A DNA stretch of 34,714 bases from a virus. The notes under the pieces were generated by a model. That model searched no databases. It had not been told where the DNA came from and saw nothing but the letters and a program-made list of their open reading frames with translations. Position numbers and translations under genes: made by a program. The DNA lies in IMG/VR virus record IMGVR_UViG_3300032605_000081, positions 1 through 34,714 of that record; one strand, 5' to 3'. Position 1 is the first letter of the stretch. Every line of letters starts with the position of its first letter. This document shows, piece after piece, positions 28,475-34,714 of the stretch.

Positions 28475-29941
28475 ATGCCTGATTTTGGTTTTGTTGGCCC
28501 ATCTTACGAAGCACCGTCAATTTACCAAGATGCACAGGAATGTATCAATTTTTATCCAGAAATTGATTCGTTAAAAGCACCTGGTTCTAGGGGTGTGGTT
28601 GCTTTATATCCAACTCCAGGGCTAACACAACAGCTTCAACTTGCAAATGCGCCTGTGCGTGGCATGAGGGCATTATCTGGTGGCAATATTCTAATTGCTA
28701 TCGTTGGCAATACCGTTTATTCAATCAATACGTCAATGGCGTATACGTCTGTTGGTACATTGACTACTTCAACAGGCGTTGTGACGATTACAGATAATAT
28801 TGTTACGACTTCTGGATTGCTTGTATATATCGTGGATGGCCCAAACCGATACATGTTAGACGTATCTACAAATACATTTACAAAACTGCCTAGCACAGAC
28901 GGTGCATGGCAAGGTGCAACGGTATGCGATACAGTTGATAATTACATTCTTTACAATCAACCAAACACGCAAAACTGGGGTGCGACTGATTTATCATCGG
29001 CATTATCAACCAATCAATATTTTGGTTCAAAAGATGGATCGCCTGATAATTTAATTACTTTGATTGCAGATCATCGTCAAGTTTATTTGTTAGGTGAAGT
29101 CACATCAGAAGTTTGGGTGGATGTTGGAAATACAATCACAGGGATTATTACATTTCCTTTTCAAAGAATTCAAGGCACATCAATGCAACACGGTTGTGCT
29201 GCGCCTTATTCTGTTGCCCGTTTTGCTGAACAATTTATGTTTGTTAGCAAAGACACAAGGGGTCAAGTCACAATTGGAATGATTCAAGGGTATCAATATC
29301 AAAGGTTATCAACTCACGCAGTAGAGCAAAGTTTAATAAATCAAACGGTATCGGATGCGATTGCTTATACCTATCGGATTGAAGGGCATGAATTTTACGT
29401 TGTCACTTTTCCAACTGCTGATATTACATGGGTTTATGATTTAGCTTCTGGAATGTGGCATAAATGGTTATCGGTAGATGCTCAGAACGTATTTCATCGT
29501 CATCGTTCTAATTGTTATGCTTTTTTTAACGGTATGAATTTAGTTGGCGATTATCAAAACGGAAAAATTTACAGTTTAGATAACAATGTATTTACTGATA
29601 ACGGTACAGTTATTCGCAGATTAAGACGTGCGCCGCATTTGGTTTCGGATTTGCAAAGGCAATATTTTGATGAGTTGCAGATACAGTTTCAGCCTGGCGT
29701 TGGATTATCAACAGGCCAAGGCAATGATCCCCAAGCAATGTTACGCTGGTCTAACGATGGTGGCTCAACTTGGTCAAACGAGCATTGGGTAAGCATTGGA
29801 AAGATTGGCAGATATAAAAATCGTGCGATTTGGCGGCGTTTGGGTTGGTCAAGGGACAAAATCTTTGAAGTTGTTGTGACTGATCCTATAAAAGCTGTGA
29901 TTGTATCTGCAAACCTAAAAGCATCGGTCGGGGATAACTGA
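28475..29941 (+). CDS. Packaged-DNA stabilisation protein, P22 gp10-like
   Basis: A 488-residue protein, similar in length to P22 gp10 (472). Conserved-type features: GPSYEAPSIYQDAQECINFYPE near the N-terminus, LYPTPGL, then TVCDTVDNYILYNQP, LIADHRQVYLLGEVTSEVW and QHGCAAPYSVARF. The repeated beta structure fits the propeller of gp10-type tail plug proteins. It closes the portal-gp4 channel after packaging. Its stop overlaps the tailspike start (TGATG). Confidence 0.88.
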   Translation: MPDFGFVGPSYEAPSIYQDAQECINFYPEIDSLKAPGSRGVVALYPTPGLTQQLQLANAPVRGMRALSGGNILIAIVGNTVYSINTSMAYTSVGTLTTSTGVVTITDNIVTTSGLLVYIVDGPNRYMLDVSTNTFTKLPSTDGAWQGATVCDTVDNYILYNQPNTQNWGATDLSSALSTNQYFGSKDGSPDNLITLIADHRQVYLLGEVTSEVWVDVGNTITGIITFPFQRIQGTSMQHGCAAPYSVARFAEQFMFVSKDTRGQVTIGMIQGYQYQRLSTHAVEQSLINQTVSDAIAYTYRIEGHEFYVVTFPTADITWVYDLASGMWHKWLSVDAQNVFHRHRSNCYAFFNGMNLVGDYQNGKIYSLDNNVFTDNGTVIRRLRRAPHLVSDLQRQYFDELQIQFQPGVGLSTGQGNDPQAMLRWSNDGGSTWSNEHWVSIGKIGRYKNRAIWRRLGWSRDKIFEVVVTDPIKAVIVSANLKASVGDN

Positions 29942-31719
29942 TGTCAATAAATACAAATATAAACATTCCTCAGAGTCCATTCCTTGACCCTTTGACAGGC
30001 AGACCTGCTCGGGAATGGTTAATTTGGTTACAAAACCCAAGCGTAATAAATTTCAATATTGCAAACGCTTTGCCTATTACATCAGGCGGAACAGGTATTC
30101 CAACTGCACCTAATAATGGTCAATTATTGATTGGTAATAATAAACAATATTCATTAGGATATATCTCCGGCGATTCAAGCATTGCCGTTGCTGATAACGC
30201 TGGTTCAATAGGATTGTCACTTAATAGCACAGGTGTGACTGCAGGACTTTATGGTTCTGGCACTACCATTCCTCAGTTTTCAGTCAATAATAAAGGGCAA
30301 TTAACATTTGTTCAAAATGTTGCTTTTACAGGCTCGGTTTTTTATACCGCACCATTTAGTGGATCTGTCAGTCGATCTTCTACTTCTAAATGGTCTGACA
30401 TTGTAAGTGTCAAAGATTTTGGCGCAACAGGAAATGGTACAACTGATGACACCACAGCAATTCAAAACGCAATCAATACTGGCAAAAAAGTTTACATCCC
30501 GTCTGGTACTTATTACATTACTCAACCGTTAACAATTAGTACCGCTGGTCAAATGATTGACGGAGATGGTCGCAACGAATCAATATTGAAAATTACATCA
30601 ACATTTAATTTATCTGCTACTGGTGTAATTATTTTTTCTACTGGTGAGGAAGGGCCACAATTACAAAACTTTGGCATGGCGTTTACTCAACCAGATACAT
30701 CAACACGCAGCTCTCTTACATCTTATCCAGTTGCAATCTACGCATATAGCACACCACGTTTTACCATTGCTAACTTAAAAATTACAAATGCATCCAACGG
30801 CATTAACATGACGGGAAATAGCGGCGGCGCATTTATTGATTTGTTAGAAATGTCTGCTTATGGAACAGGTATCGCCATTGATGGCTCATTAGACACAATT
30901 AGAATAAACAAATATCATTTTTATAATTTTGGCATGACTAACAATCAAGCCAGCATTTTTTATAGTTCTGGTACGTTGGCGATTAGTTGCGGTCGATGTG
31001 ACGGTTTGTTAATGGATGAGTTTTTTAACATTAGCAATTTGGCGTTATATACATTTGCTGGTTCTAGTGGATCGCCGTGGGTTTATATCAACAATTCAGG
31101 CTTTGACACTTTTAATGGTATTCACCATACAAGCGGAAAATTAACGGTAAATAATAGTTATTTTACCAATCAAGATACGGGCGGGTTTTATAACCTTACA
31201 CTTGAATCAGCTAACGGTTGGTCACAATTTAATAATTGTGCTTTTTTTGCCGGTAGTGGAAATGGCGCACCAATTATTTTATCTGCAACATCTGGTTTAG
31301 GTAATTATCAACGAGCAACTTTTACTAATTGCATTTGTGAAGGTACACCAAATGGTGCCTATTTTTATTTGTCAGGCATAGGTTCATATTTATCAATAGC
31401 AGATACTGTGTTTAGTGCAACAGGTAACAATGCTCGATTTGTATATACAGACGGTTTATCGGCTCAAAAACTTCATTTGGTAAACAACTATATTGATAGT
31501 CCGCCTAATTTGACGTATGCCAATGCAATGATTTATGTGTCAACAAACACAAGAGTTTACGCAACTGGCAATCGTATAAATGACAAAGGTTCTAATTCTG
31601 GGACGTTTATTCAAATTGTGACGGATAACTATAATTGGGTTTCGGGAAACATTTCACCTGGCTGGACAAACAGTTTTCCAAGTGGATCAACTGGATATTA
31701 TTCAGGCAATTTAACATGA
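29941..31719 (+). CDS. Tailspike with pectate-lyase-like beta-helix
   Basis: A 592-residue protein. The N-terminal part (PREWL-type region PAREWLIWLQNP, then LPITSGGTGIPTAPNNGQ and LLIGN) serves as attachment and shaft. From about residue 155, VKDFGATGNGTTDDTTAIQNA then IYIPSGTYYI-like sequence (here VYIPSGTYYI) begins a pectate-lyase superfamily beta-helix, the fold of phage depolymerases. It probably degrades or binds a surface polysaccharide. No catalytic residues can be assigned by eye. The stop overlaps the next start (ATGA). Confidence 0.85.
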   Translation: MSINTNINIPQSPFLDPLTGRPAREWLIWLQNPSVINFNIANALPITSGGTGIPTAPNNGQLLIGNNKQYSLGYISGDSSIAVADNAGSIGLSLNSTGVTAGLYGSGTTIPQFSVNNKGQLTFVQNVAFTGSVFYTAPFSGSVSRSSTSKWSDIVSVKDFGATGNGTTDDTTAIQNAINTGKKVYIPSGTYYITQPLTISTAGQMIDGDGRNESILKITSTFNLSATGVIIFSTGEEGPQLQNFGMAFTQPDTSTRSSLTSYPVAIYAYSTPRFTIANLKITNASNGINMTGNSGGAFIDLLEMSAYGTGIAIDGSLDTIRINKYHFYNFGMTNNQASIFYSSGTLAISCGRCDGLLMDEFFNISNLALYTFAGSSGSPWVYINNSGFDTFNGIHHTSGKLTVNNSYFTNQDTGGFYNLTLESANGWSQFNNCAFFAGSGNGAPIILSATSGLGNYQRATFTNCICEGTPNGAYFYLSGIGSYLSIADTVFSATGNNARFVYTDGLSAQKLHLVNNYIDSPPNLTYANAMIYVSTNTRVYATGNRINDKGSNSGTFIQIVTDNYNWVSGNISPGWTNSFPSGSTGYYSGNLT

Positions 31720-32165
31720 ACATAATTGAACAAATTACCGAAAATGTACCTACTCGTGAACAAATCGAGAAGTTACAAGCTGAAATGACCAATATGCCTC
31801 AAGTAGAGGATATGGTTACAGAGCATTATTTCAATGGTGGAATGTATTGTAGAAAGCTATTTCGCAAAGCTGGTACGCTTATTGTAGGTAAAGTTCACAA
31901 GCAAGATCATTTATTTATTTGCGCTGCTGGTGAAATTATTGCTTGGTCAGAAAAGGGTATGAGAAAACTGCTCCCAGGCGATATAATCGAGAGTAAAGCG
32001 GGTACAAAAAGGGTTACTTTAGCATTAACTGATGCTATTGGAATAACAGTTCATAAAACGGATAAAACGGATTTAGACGAAATTGAAGCTGAATTAATTG
32101 AGCCTGATACTTTAGCTTTATATGATTCGGGCAATAAATTAAAACCCAAAGTTTTGGAGAATTAA
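31716..32165 (+). CDS. Cupin-like virion-region protein
   Basis: A 149-residue protein. The N-terminus is helical (NVPTREQIEKLQAEMTN); the C-terminal half looks like a small cupin: LIVGKVHKQDHLFICAAGEI, then KLLPGDIIESKAGTKRVTLA and GITVHKTD. Such proteins recur in podoviral tail regions with unknown function. The start at 31716 is set by the ATGA overlap with the tailspike; the upstream extension to 31635 would lie inside the tailspike gene. Confidence 0.65.
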   Translation: MNIIEQITENVPTREQIEKLQAEMTNMPQVEDMVTEHYFNGGMYCRKLFRKAGTLIVGKVHKQDHLFICAAGEIIAWSEKGMRKLLPGDIIESKAGTKRVTLALTDAIGITVHKTDKTDLDEIEAELIEPDTLALYDSGNKLKPKVLEN

Positions 32166-32167
32166 AA

Positions 32168-32929
32168 ATGTCATTTGTTGCAGCAGCGATTGGAATAGCG
32201 GGAGCTGGGGTGGCGGGTTCACTAATTAGTGCAGACGCATCTCAAAATGCGGCAAAAACTATTGCCAATGCTACTACGCAAGGTCAACAAATTATGCAGC
32301 AAAACCTGCAAAATTTGACTCCAAACTATACGCCTTACATAAACTTAGGGCAACAAGACGTTAGTACATTATCGTCAATGTTGCCTTCTTTAACACAACA
32401 ATTTACTCCTGCTGATTTACAAAGCAATTTAGCACCAAACTATCAGTTTATGCTAAATCAAGGTTTGGGTGCAACCAACATGGCTGCAAATGTTGGGGGC
32501 GGTGGATCAACGCCTACAACGGCAGCGACACAATTTGCCGAAAATTATGCTGGAAATGCTTATCAAAATGCGTTTAATAACTTTCAGACGCAACAATCAA
32601 ATATTTATAATAGATTGGCTGGAATCGCAAATATTGGTCAAAATTCGGTATCTGGATTGTCTAATTTGGCTACTGGTACTGCTTCTAATCTTACTAACTT
32701 AGGTGTTGCTGGCGCACAAGCTACTGCTGCCGGAACAGTTGGAACTGCTAACGCAATTACTTCTGGAGTTAATAGTTTAGCAAATGCGTATGCTTTACCA
32801 AGTATTGCTCAAGGACAACAAAATAATATAGCGCAATTACTTAATCAAAGTACAAATTTATCTAATCCTGTTGCTCAAGCATATCCAGTACAAAACTCAG
32901 GCCTAATCCAAGGTCAATTATTGCAATAA
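32168..32929 (+). CDS. Ejection protein (gp7-like position)
   Basis: A 253-residue, Ala/Asn/Gln-rich protein. It starts with a hydrophobic Gly/Ala segment (AAAIGIAGAGVAGSLISADA), followed by low-complexity helical sequence with FNNFQTQQSNIYNRLAG. This composition and the place before two other ejection-type genes correspond to the small pilot proteins of P22 (gp7). These travel with DNA into the host envelope. RBS GGAGAA. Identity is inferred from order and composition. Confidence 0.68.
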   Translation: MSFVAAAIGIAGAGVAGSLISADASQNAAKTIANATTQGQQIMQQNLQNLTPNYTPYINLGQQDVSTLSSMLPSLTQQFTPADLQSNLAPNYQFMLNQGLGATNMAANVGGGGSTPTTAATQFAENYAGNAYQNAFNNFQTQQSNIYNRLAGIANIGQNSVSGLSNLATGTASNLTNLGVAGAQATAAGTVGTANAITSGVNSLANAYALPSIAQGQQNNIAQLLNQSTNLSNPVAQAYPVQNSGLIQGQLLQ

Positions 32930-32938
32930 GGCAAAATC

Positions 32939-34444
32939 ATGGCTGATTTCGGTATTAATCCTATTAATACAGCAATTCCTCTTGGTGTAAAACAACCAGA
33001 AGGAATGAAAATTTCCGATATGCTAAATTTAGCAGGAAAAGGTATAGAGTTACAAAAAGCGCAGCAAGAAAATCAGGATCGCAAAGCGATTCAAGGATTT
33101 ATGTCTGATCCTAAAAACTATACAGACGAAAATGGCGATATTGATATTGATAAAGCGTCCAAAGTTTTGCCAACTATTGCTCCTTTAATGGGCATAGATC
33201 AAGTTAAAAAACTTACCGATTTATCAAAAAATCATACTGAAGCTGTAAAAGCCAAAATGGGGTTTGATTCAGAAGTTCGTAGTGTTGTTGGTGCTACATA
33301 CAATGCACTTGCTAATGCTAACGAAACAAATCCAAAAGCATATACTCAAGCATTAGATAATTTAAAAACACAATTTCCTGATAATAAATATGTAAAAAAA
33401 TATGTTGAAGCAGCTAAAGGCAATTTAAATAATGTTGATGATCCAAGCAAATTGCCTAGTATTGCAAAACAAACAGCAATGCAAATGTTGCCTACTACAT
33501 CGCAAATGGGTCAAGTTTCGTTGGGTACTATTGGAGGTCAACAAGTAGCTATTGATCAAGCAAATGGTACATATCGTGCTATTAATCAATTAGGACAACC
33601 TGTTGGTTCGGCTCAACCATTGCCAAATCAAGGTACGCAACAAGCTGCTCCGGTTGCACCGCAACAAACGCAACAAGCTGCGCCGCAGCAAGCACCAATG
33701 ATGCCTGAAGAAGTACACGCAAGCGCAAAAGAAAACTTGCCTTATCCAGTTCGTCAAGCTGGAACTAATTATCCTCAATTACCAAGTGAACAAAAAGATT
33801 TAGAGCAAGGTCAAACATATCGTGCAGGATTGACAGACAGACAAAGTACATTATCATCATCAAGAAGAAATATTGATGAAGTAATTGGGCAAGCACGAAA
33901 AATTGAAAATGAAGCAATAAAAATTAATTCATTAGGATTAAATTCCGCTTCAGGTTCTTTGGGTGCTATAAATAGAAAAATTGCTGATATAACTGGTGAT
34001 CCAAAATATAAGCAATTAAGCAAAGATTTGGCTAATGCTCAAATTGCCAACATGAAAGCTACTGGTGGTTCAATGGATACTGTAGCTGGTCAACATTTAG
34101 CAAAACTGGCAAATGGAGATGAAACTTACCCGCCAGAAGTGTTGATTAACATTGCTGAACGCACAAAAGCGGAAATGACAAATATTGATATGCAAGCATC
34201 TGCAGCAAATAAATTTGCTCAAAAGTTTGGAGATAACAATATGAAAGCATTTCAGCAAATGTGGAATAAAAATGCTGATAGCAAAGTATTCCAAGCAATT
34301 GATATTGGACGAGATAGTAAGCTAACTGCTGAACAAAAGAAAAAAATGATTGATGATTTGATGGGTAATAATAGAGCAGATCGAAAATTGTTTGAGCGTA
34401 AATATCAAAACATTCTCAGGCTTTTAAACACAGGGACGCTGTAA
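32939..34444 (+). CDS. Ejection protein (gp20-like position)
   Basis: A 501-residue helical protein. The N-terminal region is charged (GKGIELQKAQQENQDRKA), with a Gln/Ala/Pro-rich linker at about residues 230-255 and a helical C-terminus (KMIDDLMGNNRADRKLFERKY). No enzymatic motif. It lies between the gp7-like gene and the transglycosylase gene and shares one base with the latter's start (TAATG). A role in the trans-envelope channel during injection is inferred from position. Confidence 0.68.
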   Translation: MADFGINPINTAIPLGVKQPEGMKISDMLNLAGKGIELQKAQQENQDRKAIQGFMSDPKNYTDENGDIDIDKASKVLPTIAPLMGIDQVKKLTDLSKNHTEAVKAKMGFDSEVRSVVGATYNALANANETNPKAYTQALDNLKTQFPDNKYVKKYVEAAKGNLNNVDDPSKLPSIAKQTAMQMLPTTSQMGQVSLGTIGGQQVAIDQANGTYRAINQLGQPVGSAQPLPNQGTQQAAPVAPQQTQQAAPQQAPMMPEEVHASAKENLPYPVRQAGTNYPQLPSEQKDLEQGQTYRAGLTDRQSTLSSSRRNIDEVIGQARKIENEAIKINSLGLNSASGSLGAINRKIADITGDPKYKQLSKDLANAQIANMKATGGSMDTVAGQHLAKLANGDETYPPEVLINIAERTKAEMTNIDMQASAANKFAQKFGDNNMKAFQQMWNKNADSKVFQAIDIGRDSKLTAEQKKKMIDDLMGNNRADRKLFERKYQNILRLLNTGTL

Positions 34445-34714
34445 TGGATGAAATATCAGCATTGATTCTTGGCGAACCTGTAGAAAAACAAGAATCTACT
34501 GAGCCACGTCAGTATAAGTATGGTAATTTAGTGACCGATTCTTTGCTTGACGCTTTAAAAGACGTTGAAAGTTCTGGAAATCCATTAACTGTAAACAAAC
34601 AATCCGGTGCAATGGGAGCATGGCAATTTACGCCTGAAACCGTTGCTAATTTGCATAAACAAGGGATTAAATTTAATCCTTTCGATGAAAAAGAATCTAG
34701 AGAAGCAGCAAGAC
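34444..34714 (+). CDS. Lytic transglycosylase ejection protein (5' part; continues at window position 1)
   Basis: The true start of the split gene. ATG at 34444 overlaps the previous stop (TAATG). The first residues read MDEISALILGEPVEKQES, then YKYGNLVTDSLLDALKDVES, leading into the SLT catalytic segment. The last 159 bases repeat 1-159. Fusion at the overlap restores one uninterrupted frame of 884 codons plus stop. The motif at residues 1-12 recurs at about residues 146-156. Confidence 0.85.
   Translation, partial: MDEISALILGEPVEKQESTEPRQYKYGNLVTDSLLDALKDVESSGNPLTVNKQSGAMGAWQFTPETVANLHKQGIKFNPFDEKESREAAR
34556..34714 (+). repeat. Terminal 159-base overlap with the window start
   Basis: Bases 34556-34714 match 1-159 except A at 34588 against G at 33 (Thr or Ala in the transglycosylase). 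The match runs through the middle of a gene, so it marks a circular or circularly permuted genome opened at an arbitrary point. Confidence 0.9.

Overview
This window is an essentially complete genome of a small P22-type podovirus (short non-contractile tail). The head and tail set is unmistakable: PBSX/P22-type terminase, P22-like portal, scaffold, P22-type coat, gp4-like adaptor, gp10-like stabilisation protein, a pectate-lyase-fold tailspike and a run of ejection proteins. The last 159 bases (34556-34714) repeat the first 159 with one difference (A at 34588, G at 33), so the molecule closes on itself at about 34,555 bp. The gene split by the window ends is one 884-residue lytic transglycosylase ejection protein. 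The host is not identifiable. GH108 endolysin, SD-type ribosome sites and AT-rich composition fit a Gram-negative proteobacterium; a freshwater betaproteobacterium is only a guess.

Layout: (1) 34444-2543, end of the ejection module. (2) 2546-3839, lysis: small membrane protein, 3-TM holin, GH108 muramidase, small charged ORF. (3) 6284-3886 on the minus strand, recombination genes (ERF annealing protein, SSB, RecB-like nuclease), then a second minus-strand unit of tiny ORFs ending in an HTH protein. (4) 6320-7184, the control region: divergent promoters sharing one palindromic -35 hexamer, a Cro/YdaS-like regulator apparently read from a leaderless mRNA, and about 570 bp of non-coding DNA with a strong candidate structured RNA. 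(5) 7188-11930 on the plus strand, an early operon of small, mostly ATGA-overlapped genes: many one-helix membrane peptides, a replication-protein-like domain, a TET-associated-type glycosyltransferase and a Ref-like HNH nuclease. (6) 13207-11904 on the minus strand, an inserted pair: metallophosphoesterase and SprT-like metallopeptidase. (7) 13300-15014, RusA resolvase, a GroES-like co-chaperonin and small genes. (8) 15014-34444, packaging and structural genes, with an unusually large adhesin block between coat and gp4 homologues.

How it fits together: a 14-bp inverted repeat of the form TTAAG-N4-CTTAA (or near variants) lies over the -10 or -35 of the promoter for the recombination operon, the second minus-strand unit and the plus-strand early operon. 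This looks like one regulon, probably controlled by the Cro-like protein at 6386. No integrase, CI-like repressor, DNA polymerase, helicase or primase is recognisable, so a virulent or unusual lifestyle with heavy reliance on host replication is likely. The most novel-looking parts are the 6687-6796 RNA, whose two long helices interleave (pseudoknot or terminator/antiterminator), and the orphan DNA-modification-type glycosyltransferase.
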